A stretch of DNA of 64,000 bases from positions 1 to 64,000 of the forward strand of contig DASXFD010000025.1 in NCBI GenBank assembly GCA_036489755.1. The letters run 5' to 3'. Below, piece by piece: positions 49,443-56,848 of this stretch. The stretch's first letter is position 1. Each line of letters begins with the position of its first letter. The notes under the pieces are model-generated. The model was not told where the DNA came from, did not search any database, and was given only the letters and a program-made list of their open reading frames with translations. The DNA comes from JABFXX01 sp036489755 (GTDB taxonomy: Bacteria > Myxococcota_A > Polyangia > Haliangiales > Haliangiaceae). A program made the position numbers and the translations under genes.

Positions 49443-50618
49443 TCACGCGACCTTCGCGAAACCTCGGGCGCGCTCGATCAGCGCGACCCACTGCGCCTTG
49501 ACCGGGCCGTCGACCGCGAACGGCTGCATCACGATCGCGAAGCTACCGTCGGCGAGCTGCTCGCACGACTTCACGTTGACGAGCATCTTGAGCGGCTCGG
49601 GCTCGACGTGCAGCGTGACGTCGGCGAGCCACTTCGGCGGCAGCGGCGCTCGCGCGACCAGCTCGAACGAGCTCGGCGAGACAGCGCACGCGTGGAGGAC
49701 GTCCGTGTTGTGCGAGACGTCGAACGCGATCGGCCACGCGTCCTCGGCGCGCGGTGCGTGCTCGACGCGCGAGACGGCCGGCGCCTCGGCGGTGGGTGCA
49801 TACGCGGCCATCTGCGCGACGACGTCGGGCAGCGCCACGCCGATCGCGTAGCGCTCGTTCGTCGACAGCTCGCTGAGCTCGAGCAGTGCGGCGATGCCCG
49901 TCGCGGGTGCGCGGTCGAGCTTCTCGATCGCGCGGTCGACGAGGTGCACGAGCTTGACGAGCGGCGAGCGCGGCGCATCGGGCGGCAGGCCGTAGCTCGC
50001 GATGACTTGCGTGATCGCGGGCGGCAGCTTCCAGCGCTGCGCGATCGCGGCGCCGAACGGCACGTGCAGCCGCGACACCATCGCGCGCCACGTGATCTCG
50101 GGCAGCGTCGGCAGCGACGATTCCTTGCCGAGCTCCTCGAAGCCCGCGACGATCGCGATCGCGCCGAAGTCGTGGAGCAGGCCGGCGAGATACGCCTCGT
50201 CGGGCGAGATGCCGCGGCGCTCGGCGAGATCGTGACACAGCCGCGCCGACAGCAGCGCACACCGCCACGTGTCGCGGCGCAGCGTCACGAGCGGACCGGG
50301 CGCGGTCGCGACGGCGCCGAGGCTCGCGGCGAGCGCGAGGCGCACGAGCTCTTGGATGCCGAGGCGCTGGATCGCGGCCGACAAGCTGACCGGTGCGGCC
50401 GCCGCGCCTTGTGCTGCCGACGACGCATGAGCGAGCAGCGCGGCAACGAGCGGTGGATCGTGTGCGGCGACCGCGGCGAGCTCGTCGGTGCCGCGCCCGC
50501 GCTTGACGAGCGCCTGCAGCTTGGTCGCGACGGCGGGGTACGACGGCACGTGCAGCTGGTTCGCGCGCAGCCGCGCGACGAGCGCAGCTTCGAGCGACGA
50601 GGGCGTGATGTCGGGCAT
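49443..50618 (-). CDS. HDOD domain protein
   Basis: 391 residues. The HDOD domain (about 15-215) is seen in LHVPSYPAVATKLQALV, LAAVAAHDPPLVAALLAHASSA, LSAAIQRLGIQELVRLALAAS and EAYLAGLLHDFGAIAIV with an HD-like pair. The C-terminal part (about 260-391) contains WLADVTLHVEPEPLKMLVNVKSC and looks like a PilZ-like or other beta domain, but this is unproven. HDOD proteins regulate signalling and gliding in deltaproteobacteria without phosphohydrolase activity. The ATG at 50618 is 40 bp downstream of the barrel gene stop, on the same strand. No signal peptide is seen. Confidence 0.85.
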   Translation of the reverse strand: MPDITPSSLEAALVARLRANQLHVPSYPAVATKLQALVKRGRGTDELAAVAAHDPPLVAALLAHASSAAQGAAAAPVSLSAAIQRLGIQELVRLALAASLGAVATAPGPLVTLRRDTWRCALLSARLCHDLAERRGISPDEAYLAGLLHDFGAIAIVAGFEELGKESSLPTLPEITWRAMVSRLHVPFGAAIAQRWKLPPAITQVIASYGLPPDAPRSPLVKLVHLVDRAIEKLDRAPATGIAALLELSELSTNERYAIGVALPDVVAQMAAYAPTAEAPAVSRVEHAPRAEDAWPIAFDVSHNTDVLHACAVSPSSFELVARAPLPPKWLADVTLHVEPEPLKMLVNVKSCEQLADGSFAIVMQPFAVDGPVKAQWVALIERARGFAKVA

Positions 50619-50658
50619 CACGTCGTGAATCGGCCGCGCAGTGTCGGTGTTTAGCGGG

Positions 50659-51723
50659 TCAGAACGTCTGGCCGATCGCGAACAACCAGCGCGGGCCGCT
50701 ACCTTCGAACGGCACCGCGTAATCGACCGAGATCGGGCCGATCGGCGAGCGCCACAACACCCCGCCGCCGACGCTCTGCGCGATCGTGCCCGCGCCGCCC
50801 GGCTCGAAGATCCCGCCGGCATCCCAGAACCCGCGCACAGACACGCCGTGCGTGACCGGGAGCTCGAGCTCGGTGCGCCACATGCCGAGCATGTTGCCTG
50901 GCGAATAGTTGCCGGGCCCGTCGCCGTAACCGAAGCCGCGCAGATCGTTCGGCCCGTCGAAGAACAGCTGCTCGGTGAACGGCACGTCGCCGTTCGGGCT
51001 GCCGACCGCTGCGAATCGGCCGCCGGTATGAAAGATGAACGGGCCGAGGGCCTGGTGCGTGTTCATCCACGCATCGACGCGGATGAGATCGTAGTCGGAG
51101 CCGTACGCGCTATCGGCGACGCCGACGGTGATGCCGGCGCTCGTGCCGCGCGTCGGGGCCATTGCGTGATCGAGCGTCGAGTAATCGGTGCCCGCGCGCA
51201 GCCACGCGAGGTTGCCGGTACCGTCGACGTTCTCGATGCGATAGCCGACGAACGCGTGCGTGTGATCGGCGAGTCGCGTCGACAGCGAGACGTCGATGCC
51301 GACCGCGTCGCGCCAATCGCCGGTGTCGCCGAGCAAGCGGCGGTCGCGGTAGACGTCGGTGGTGAGCGTGAGCCGGTCGTTCGCGATGTGCGGATCGACG
51401 AGCTTCATGTCGAAGCGCTGCGCGCGCTCGCCAAGCGTCGCATCGAGCGACAGCCCGAGGCCGGTATGGAACAGGTTTGACTGCGAGAGGTCGGCGCGCG
51501 CGGTGAAGCCATCGCCGGTCGCGTAGCTCGCGCCGACGGAAAACGTGCCCGTCTGCTTCGGCGGCGGGGTCGGCGGCGGGATCGGCGCGACCGCCGACGG
51601 TGGCAACAGCGGCGCCGCGCTGCCGTCGGACGCAGGCGGATCGGTCGCGGGTTGAGCGCGCACGGATCCGGCGGCGAGGCCGACGGCGAGCGAGGCGAAC
51701 ACGAGGGTCCGCATCACAAGCAT
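50659..51723 (-). CDS. Omp85/BamA-like outer membrane barrel without POTRA domains
   Basis: 354 residues. A signal peptide (MLVMRTLVFASLAVGLAAGSVRAQ; ATG at 51714 is an alternative start) is followed by a proline-rich linker (PIPPPTPPPKQ) and then directly by barrel strands (FSVGASYATGDGFTARADL). The Omp85 lid motif appears as DLRGFGYGDGPGNYSPGN, equivalent to VRGY, and the C-terminal strands are GGGVLWRSPIGPISVDYAVPF and WLFAIGQTF, ending in Phe. There are no POTRA repeats, so it is too short for BamA or TamA. It is likely a small passenger-type or translocon-like barrel of unknown function. Confidence 0.82.
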   Translation of the reverse strand: MLVMRTLVFASLAVGLAAGSVRAQPATDPPASDGSAAPLLPPSAVAPIPPPTPPPKQTGTFSVGASYATGDGFTARADLSQSNLFHTGLGLSLDATLGERAQRFDMKLVDPHIANDRLTLTTDVYRDRRLLGDTGDWRDAVGIDVSLSTRLADHTHAFVGYRIENVDGTGNLAWLRAGTDYSTLDHAMAPTRGTSAGITVGVADSAYGSDYDLIRVDAWMNTHQALGPFIFHTGGRFAAVGSPNGDVPFTEQLFFDGPNDLRGFGYGDGPGNYSPGNMLGMWRTELELPVTHGVSVRGFWDAGGIFEPGGAGTIAQSVGGGVLWRSPIGPISVDYAVPFEGSGPRWLFAIGQTF

Positions 51724-51748
51724 CGGCGACTACGACCGCGCGACTCGC

Positions 51749-52711
51749 TCAGGCGTTGCCCGAGACGCGCCGCTCGAGCTCCGCGATCGTCATCGCTCCC
51801 GGCTCGGCGCCCGCGCGCGCGGCTTCGGTCACGACGCGCTGCAGGCCCTCGTTGATCGGCGTCGCCACGCCGTGCAGCCGGCCGAGCAGCACGATCTCGC
51901 CGTTCAGATAGTCGGTCTCGAGCGAGCGGCCGCGCGACAGGCTCTGCCACGTCGAGCCGCCGGAGCGAATCGCACCCGCGATCGGTCGCGATGACAGCGT
52001 CGCGCGCCGCGCAGCCTCGTCGGCTTCGGTGATGCAGCTGAGGTTCGCCGCCGAATAGCACGCGCGACCTTCGGCGCGGGCGGCTGCGGCGAGCGCGGAG
52101 GTCCGCACCTCGGGCCCGCACAGCGCCTCGGCGCCGTTTGCGAGGTTCGCGAGCAGCTTGCCGCGCTTCCACGCCATCACGTTCGTGCGCACCTCGCAGT
52201 CGAAGCCGGCGGCCGCGAGCTCGCCGGCGATCGCGTGCGCGTGATCGCCGCTGCCGTCGGGATAGCGGCCGAGCTCGATCGCACCGGGCACCGGCGACGA
52301 CCACACTTGCACGGCGCCGGGCGTGAGGTACGTCGCCGGCAGCAACAGCGACATCGCGTAGACGTCGCGCGCGTGGCGCAGCGCGATCCGCTCGGCCTCG
52401 AGGCCGTTCGTCGCGCACGCGACCGGGATCGCGGATGGCGCGGCGAGCTGCGACAGCGCTTCGGCGACGTCTTGCGTCTTGGTCGCGACGACCACCACAT
52501 CGCCGTCGCGCCACGCGATCGGCTCGCGCGAATCTGCGACCGCGCAGCGCGTGACGGCTTTGCCCTCCGGCCGGTCGACGGTCAGGCCACCGTCGCGAAT
52601 CGCCGCGAGCTGGGCGCCGCGCGCGAGCAGCAACACGTCGCGCCCGGCGAGCGCGCACAGCCCGCCGATCGCGCTGCCGATCGCCCCGGCGCCGAGGATC
52701 ACGAGACGCAT
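51749..52711 (-). CDS. 2-dehydropantoate 2-reductase (ketopantoate reductase) family
   Basis: 320 residues. The NADP-binding motif is VILGAGAIGSAIGGLCA (residues 4-20); the catalytic Lys is in MAWKRGKLLANLANGAEAL and the Glu/Ser region in GGSTWQSLSRGRSLETDYLNGEIV. It reduces ketopantoate to pantoate for coenzyme A synthesis, or a similar 2-oxo acid, because the family is large and other CoA genes are absent here. The start at ATG 52711 is supported by a TACCAT box 6 nt upstream that overlaps the divergent zinc-ribbon promoter. Confidence 0.88.
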   Translation of the reverse strand: MRLVILGAGAIGSAIGGLCALAGRDVLLLARGAQLAAIRDGGLTVDRPEGKAVTRCAVADSREPIAWRDGDVVVVATKTQDVAEALSQLAAPSAIPVACATNGLEAERIALRHARDVYAMSLLLPATYLTPGAVQVWSSPVPGAIELGRYPDGSGDHAHAIAGELAAAGFDCEVRTNVMAWKRGKLLANLANGAEALCGPEVRTSALAAAARAEGRACYSAANLSCITEADEAARRATLSSRPIAGAIRSGGSTWQSLSRGRSLETDYLNGEIVLLGRLHGVATPINEGLQRVVTEAARAGAEPGAMTIAELERRVSGNA

Positions 52712-52717
52712 GCGGCG

Positions 52718-52727
52718 ATGGTAACGT
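52718..52727. promoter_or_regulatory. Overlapping divergent leaderless -10 boxes
   Basis: TACCAT on the minus strand (52718-52723, 6 nt before ATG 52711) and TAACGT on the plus strand (52722-52727, 7 nt before ATG 52735) share two bases in a 23-bp gap. Confidence 0.6.
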
Positions 52728-52734
52728 GCCCGCG

Positions 52735-53256
52735 ATGGGCAAGCTCGATCAGCCGGCGTTCGAAGCGCACCTCCGTGACGGGTGCGCCGCGTGCGGCGGC
52801 CGCGTGCTCGAGATCGCGAGCTTCATCGATCGCAGCGTGCAGCTCATGCTCGCCGATCCGAACGGCCCCGGCCGATGGGCGCACGACGGCGAGAAGTTCG
52901 TCGACGGCACCTACCGCATCGCGTGCGCGGCCTGCCACGCGGTCGTGTTCGAGAGCGACGTCTGCCCGCGCTGCAACGCGCCCGACGGGCTCGCCCGCGC
53001 GCTCGGCGAGCGAAGCCGGCTCGCGGTGCCGAAGCGCTGCCCGAAGTGCAACGAGCTCGAGCTGCTCGCGGTCGCGCTCGTGCCGGCGATCGCGAAGGCC
53101 GGCGCCGGCGAGGCACCGAAACCGAAGCCGATCGTCGAATTCGGTGAGCCCGGCTACCACGTCGTCGCGTTCGCGTGCGACGCGTGCGACCACGCCACGG
53201 TGGCCGACGGCTGCCCACTATGCGGAGCACCGGGGCCGCTGCGGGCCCGACCGTAG
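52735..53256 (+). CDS. Zinc-ribbon protein
   Basis: 173 residues with six CxxC motifs: CAACGG, CAACHA, CPRCNA, CPKCNE, CDACDH and CPLCGA. They pair into about three zinc ribbons. Other parts are IDRSVQLMLADPNGPG, DGTYRIACAACHAVVFESDVCPRC and GYHVVAFACDACDHATV. It has no membrane segment or nuclease motif. A role in RNA or protein binding is possible but not shown. The ATG at 52735 is preferred to a GTG at 52726 because of the -10 spacing. Confidence 0.75.
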   Translation: MGKLDQPAFEAHLRDGCAACGGRVLEIASFIDRSVQLMLADPNGPGRWAHDGEKFVDGTYRIACAACHAVVFESDVCPRCNAPDGLARALGERSRLAVPKRCPKCNELELLAVALVPAIAKAGAGEAPKPKPIVEFGEPGYHVVAFACDACDHATVADGCPLCGAPGPLRARP

Positions 53257-53262
53257 TTTTTT
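53233..53262 (+). terminator. Weak intrinsic terminator candidate
   Basis: A 5-bp GGGCC/GGCCC stem (53233-53248) at the end of the zinc-ribbon gene is followed by T6 (53257-53262) right after its TAG. The T run is 8 nt from the stem, which is too far for a standard terminator, but it is the only T6 run noticed in the window. Confidence 0.25.
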
Positions 53263-53296
53263 GCGATCGCCGTGCGGTCCGCGGGAAAATTCATGG

Positions 53297-53482
53297 ATGA
53301 CCATCACGCACCTACGATTCGCGAAATCGACCACGCGCGACATGGCCGACCGCTCGCGCGTCGGCCCGCTGGCGCTGCGCCTCGGCGAGCCCGAAGCGTG
53401 GCATCAAACCAACACGTGGTTCTTCATCGCGTTCGTCGCGATCGCGGGCGCGCTGGCGCTGTTGGCGCTGGCGTTGCGCTAG
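53297..53482 (+). CDS. Small membrane protein
   Basis: 61 residues: a soluble start (MTITHLRFAKSTTRD, then SRVGPLALRLGEPEAWHQTNT) and one C-terminal helix WFFIAFVAIAGALALLALALR. No family is recognised. The last 67 bp overlap in another frame the signal peptide of the lipoprotein at 53416, so the two genes share DNA that encodes a hydrophobic helix in both frames. The ATG at 53297 follows a closer ATG at 53293 in another frame. Confidence 0.5.
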   Translation: MTITHLRFAKSTTRDMADRSRVGPLALRLGEPEAWHQTNTWFFIAFVAIAGALALLALALR

Positions 53483-54291
53483 CGCTCGCGGCGTGTGCGT
53501 CGCAGCCGCGCGTGATCGATCGCTTCAGCGACGCGGCCGCGCACTTGATGCAGCGCTCGAAGAACGCGGCGCTGCCGGCACCCGGCGCGCCGATCGATCT
53601 CGAGCAGCCTCCGTTCATCACGCAGGGCCTCGCGCCCGACGGCACGGTCGTGCGCTACTACAACTTCGACGTGCAGCCCGCGCGGCCGGCGACCTTGTGG
53701 CGGCTGATGCGCGACGGCCACGCGATCGGCGACGTCGTCGACGCGCTGCCCGGCGACGCGACGTACAGCGACTTCTGGCGCATCGCGGTCGTCGACGTGC
53801 CGGCGGGCGTGACCGTCACGAGCGCCGCCGACATCCGCGCGCATCATCTGTCGATCGCGCCCGATCCGACGATCCTCGACTGCCCGATCGTGCCGCCCGG
53901 CACCACCGCGCGCGGGGCGACCGCCGTCGAGCTGTGGTATCGCGGCACGCGCGTAACATGCCTGCGGTTCGCGCCGCCGCTCGTCGCGACCTCCGACGGC
54001 GCGGTGCCGACCTCGCCGATCTACGTGACGTTTCACGGCGCCGGCCCGCCGTCGGGATTTCAGACCGCCGGGCCGACCCAGACGCACAACGTCGTGCTGA
54101 GCGTGCCCGGCGATACCGATTACTCGCCGCTGTGGGCGGTGCACATCTACGATCGCGCCGCGTTCGATCGCGTGCACGATGCGGCGAGTGCCGAGGCCGC
54201 GCCGGTCGTGGACCCGCACGGCCCGCTCGTCAACTGCCCGATCGTGGATCACATGTCCCAGGACCGCACGTCGTCGCCCGTATCGAACTGA
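53416..54291 (+). CDS. Lipoprotein of unknown function
   Basis: 291 residues from GTG at 53416, chosen because it gives a basic start (VLHRVRRDRGR) and a hydrophobic segment ending in the lipobox LAAC near residue 26. The mature part contains FITQGLAPDGTVVRYYNFDVQP, then LPGDATYSDFWRIAVVDVPAGVT and a matching VPGDTDYSPLWAVHIYDRAAFD: an internal duplication of a P-G-D-x-x-Y-S-x-x-W-x-V module. NCPIV occurs twice (as DCPIVPPG and NCPIVDHM). The function is unknown. Its 3' end overlaps the convergent GspG-like lipoprotein by 43 bp. Confidence 0.7.
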   Translation: MVLHRVRRDRGRAGAVGAGVALALAACASQPRVIDRFSDAAAHLMQRSKNAALPAPGAPIDLEQPPFITQGLAPDGTVVRYYNFDVQPARPATLWRLMRDGHAIGDVVDALPGDATYSDFWRIAVVDVPAGVTVTSAADIRAHHLSIAPDPTILDCPIVPPGTTARGATAVELWYRGTRVTCLRFAPPLVATSDGAVPTSPIYVTFHGAGPPSGFQTAGPTQTHNVVLSVPGDTDYSPLWAVHIYDRAAFDRVHDAASAEAAPVVDPHGPLVNCPIVDHMSQDRTSSPVSN

Positions 54292-54890
54292 CCGTCGGGC
54301 CCGGCCGATGCGACTGCGACGCCCTTCGCGCCCGGCGGCAGCGTCGGCCCGCACATCAATTTGTAGGGGTGCCCCCAAGGGTCGAGGTCGTCCTTGCGCG
54401 CCGTGTACTCGTTGAGCTCGGCGATCGTCGAGGGGCACGCCTTGCTCGGATTCGCTGCGGCCCACTGCGGGTACGCCTCGAACGCGTACTGCTGGACGTC
54501 GTGCTTCGCGAGGTCGCCGGGTGCCATCGCCGGGCCTCGCATCTTCTGCATCTTGTCGAGTGACAAGCGCTGCGGCGGCGTCAGGCCGTGCAGACAACCG
54601 TCGAACGCCTCGGCGGTCTTCGCGGTCGCGAAGCACTGGACCGCTGCAGGGGACCACGCGTCGTCGGTGCAGTGCTTCGCGAGATCGTGCAGGAAGTGCG
54701 CGAGCTCGTCGCGCTCGTCGGGGCCGAGCGCATGACCGCCCGATGCCGCGAGCGCCGTGACGGTGATCGCGAGGCTCCGCTCGACGTCGGCGCACGTCGA
54801 CGTCGGCTGCGGCGGAGGCGGCGCCGGCGGTTTGGGCTTCGAAGCCGGTGCGCCGCAGGCGGCGAGCAGCGCGATCGCGACGAGTCTCAT
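54249..54890 (-). CDS. Lipoprotein with a GspG-like C-terminal domain
   Basis: 213 residues. The signal MRLVAIALLAACGAP has the lipobox LAAC, followed by a proline-rich linker (KPKPPAPPPPQPT) and a cysteine-containing helical part (CADVERSLAITVTALAASGG, HFLHDLAKHC). The C-terminal 45 residues read DPWGHPYKLMCGPTLPPGAKGV with AGPDGQFDTGDDVRSW, the calcium-binding end of type II secretion major pseudopilins. No N-terminal pilin helix is present, so this is not a pseudopilin but a reuse of that domain. Translation is coupled to the FUSC gene (ATGA). Confidence 0.78.
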   Translation of the reverse strand: MRLVAIALLAACGAPASKPKPPAPPPPQPTSTCADVERSLAITVTALAASGGHALGPDERDELAHFLHDLAKHCTDDAWSPAAVQCFATAKTAEAFDGCLHGLTPPQRLSLDKMQKMRGPAMAPGDLAKHDVQQYAFEAYPQWAAANPSKACPSTIAELNEYTARKDDLDPWGHPYKLMCGPTLPPGAKGVAVASAGPDGQFDTGDDVRSWDM

Positions 54891-56827
54891 GCCGCGAGCA
54901 TATGCGATGTCGCGACGCGGCCGACCAGCTCGGCGTGATGGACGAGCCGCGCGAGCGCCGGATCGACGCGGGAGGGTGGCTCGCGAGCCGGCGTGCGCTC
55001 GCCGGTCGCGACGAACTGCTTCGCCGCGGCGAGCTCGGCGAGCACGTACGCGCGCAGCTCGGGTGCGAGCTCGACGTGGCGGTGCGCTTCGCCGAGCGCG
55101 GTCAGCGCCGCTGCGATGCGCCGCGTGTACGTGAGCAACATGACGGCGTCGGCGGCGCCGTGCTGGAGCCGGCGCGGCTCGGCGAGCATGCGCTCGAGCG
55201 ACGCTTCGGCTGTCTCGAGCGCGATACCGACGTTGCGGCGCGCCGCCGCGAGCTGCGCGCGGTTCGCGCCGGCGAACGCGGCCGTGACGTACGCGCCGAC
55301 CGTATCGAGCACGTCGCACACGGCATCGGGTAGCCGCGCGCGCTCCCACGACGGGCGGATGATCGATGCGACGAGCGCGATCGCGCCGCCGATCGCGACG
55401 TCGAGCATGCGCACGAACGCGGTCTCGAACGTCGGGCTGCCGCGATCGGCAACGAGCAAGAACACCGGCGTCAGGAACAACACGAACAACCGATAGCTGC
55501 GCGGCCGCGTGACCACCGCGATCACGGCGAGCGGAAACATCGCGGCGGCGGTCGCGGCCGGCGACGCGAACGTCGCGATCAGGCCGATCGCGATCACGCA
55601 GCCCGCGATCGTGCCGACGACGCGTTCGCCGACGCGCACCAGCGTCGGGCCGAGATACGGCTGGAGCACCGCGAGCGCGGTGATCGAGACCCATTGTGCG
55701 TGCTTCGGCGATGCGAACCGGCCGACGAGCAGCGCCGCGATAACCGTGAGCGTCACGCGCACCGCGTGGTGAAACGCCGGCGAGCGCCACGACAATGCGT
55801 CGCGCGCGGCGGTCGCGTTCGGGTGCACGAGCTGTGGCGTCGCCAGGTGGCTCGCGTGCGCGGTCGGCAGCACGTCGAGATCGCGCGAGACCTCGACGAC
55901 GATCCGGCTGGTCAGCACGAGCTTGCGCGCGAGCCGGCTCGGCGCGGTAGGCGCAGCCTCGGGAGGCCGTGCGCCGGCGCGCCGCGTGACCAGCTGGTCG
56001 CGGGTCTCGCGGTAGCTCGCGGCGAGCTCGGTCAGCGCCGCGAGATCGCCGTCGGTCGCCGGCCGGCCCTCGAGCTCGTCGGCGTAGCCGATCAGCTTGA
56101 AGAACTCGGATTCGGCCTCGCCGAGCAGCGTGCGCGTGTTCGCGCCGACGGCGCTCACGCCGAACCGGCGCGCGCGCAGCTCGACCATCGCGGTGCTCGC
56201 TGCTTCGAGCGCGGCGCGCACGGGACGCTGGCGCTCGCGTGCGACGGCCGACCACGCCGCGGGATCGCGCTCGCCGCGGCTCGCGAGCTCGGCGATCGCG
56301 TCGACATACTGCGCGAGCTCGTCGTACACGCGCGAGGTCGGCGCGCGCAGCGGCATGTGCGGCCACACCGGCCAGATGATCGACGTCAGCGCGATCGCCC
56401 AGACCGCGCCCAGCGCGAACCAGCCCGCCGTCACGAGCGGCGGCGAGCGCGTTGCCTCCGCGGCGATCGCGGCGGCGATCGAGATCGTCGGGCCCATCGA
56501 CGCCGCGACCCCGCCGAGCACGCGCGCCAGCGACGCCGCGAACACGATCGCGGCGACGACGACCACCGAGGCGATCGGCGAGGGCGACGCGAGCGTGCCG
56601 AGCAGCACGGCGAGCGTGCCGGCGAGCAAGAACGCGCCCAGCGCGGTGACGCGCGTGCGGCCCGCGCCGCCGGGATCGGCCAGCGACGCGAGCCAGCCGC
56701 CGAGCGCGACCCACGCGAGCTCGGGCCGATCGAGCGCACGCGCCAGAAAAAACGGCACGACCGTGGCGATCGCCGCGCGCACGCCCTTCACGAGATCGGG
56801 CAACAAAGCGGCGAGCCGCGGGCTCAC
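54887..56827 (-). CDS. FUSC family membrane transporter
   Basis: 646 residues from GTG at 56827. Two membrane halves of about five or six segments each (first: AAIATVVPFFLARAL, LGAFLLAGTLAVLLGTLA, VVVVAAIVFAASLARVLGG; second: TLTVIAALLVGRFASPKHAQW with ITALAVLQPYLGPTLVRVGERVVGTIAGCVIA) flank cytoplasmic helical domains. HAQWVSITALAVLQP and VGERVVGTIAG are the FUSC/AaeB signature, so aromatic acid or similar efflux is likely. The start is supported by TATGCT 6 nt upstream. Its stop overlaps the GspG-like lipoprotein start. It is divergent from DNA polymerase B. Confidence 0.85.
   Translation of the reverse strand: MSPRLAALLPDLVKGVRAAIATVVPFFLARALDRPELAWVALGGWLASLADPGGAGRTRVTALGAFLLAGTLAVLLGTLASPSPIASVVVVAAIVFAASLARVLGGVAASMGPTISIAAAIAAEATRSPPLVTAGWFALGAVWAIALTSIIWPVWPHMPLRAPTSRVYDELAQYVDAIAELASRGERDPAAWSAVARERQRPVRAALEAASTAMVELRARRFGVSAVGANTRTLLGEAESEFFKLIGYADELEGRPATDGDLAALTELAASYRETRDQLVTRRAGARPPEAAPTAPSRLARKLVLTSRIVVEVSRDLDVLPTAHASHLATPQLVHPNATAARDALSWRSPAFHHAVRVTLTVIAALLVGRFASPKHAQWVSITALAVLQPYLGPTLVRVGERVVGTIAGCVIAIGLIATFASPAATAAAMFPLAVIAVVTRPRSYRLFVLFLTPVFLLVADRGSPTFETAFVRMLDVAIGGAIALVASIIRPSWERARLPDAVCDVLDTVGAYVTAAFAGANRAQLAAARRNVGIALETAEASLERMLAEPRRLQHGAADAVMLLTYTRRIAAALTALGEAHRHVELAPELRAYVLAELAAAKQFVATGERTPAREPPSRVDPALARLVHHAELVGRVATSHMLAA
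54897..54902 (-). promoter_or_regulatory. Leaderless -10 box for the GspG-like lipoprotein
   Basis: TATGCT, 6 nt before the ATG at 54890, inside the 3' end of the FUSC gene. Confidence 0.4.
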
Positions 56828-56833
56828 GCTGCG

Positions 56834-56841
56834 AGCATACT
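56834..56841. promoter_or_regulatory. Overlapping divergent -10 boxes
   Basis: TATGCT on the minus strand (56834-56839, 6 nt before GTG 56827) and CATACT on the plus strand (56836-56841, 7 nt before GTG 56849) overlap in a 21-bp gap between the FUSC and DNA polymerase genes. Confidence 0.5.
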
Positions 56842-56848
56842 GCCCGAG

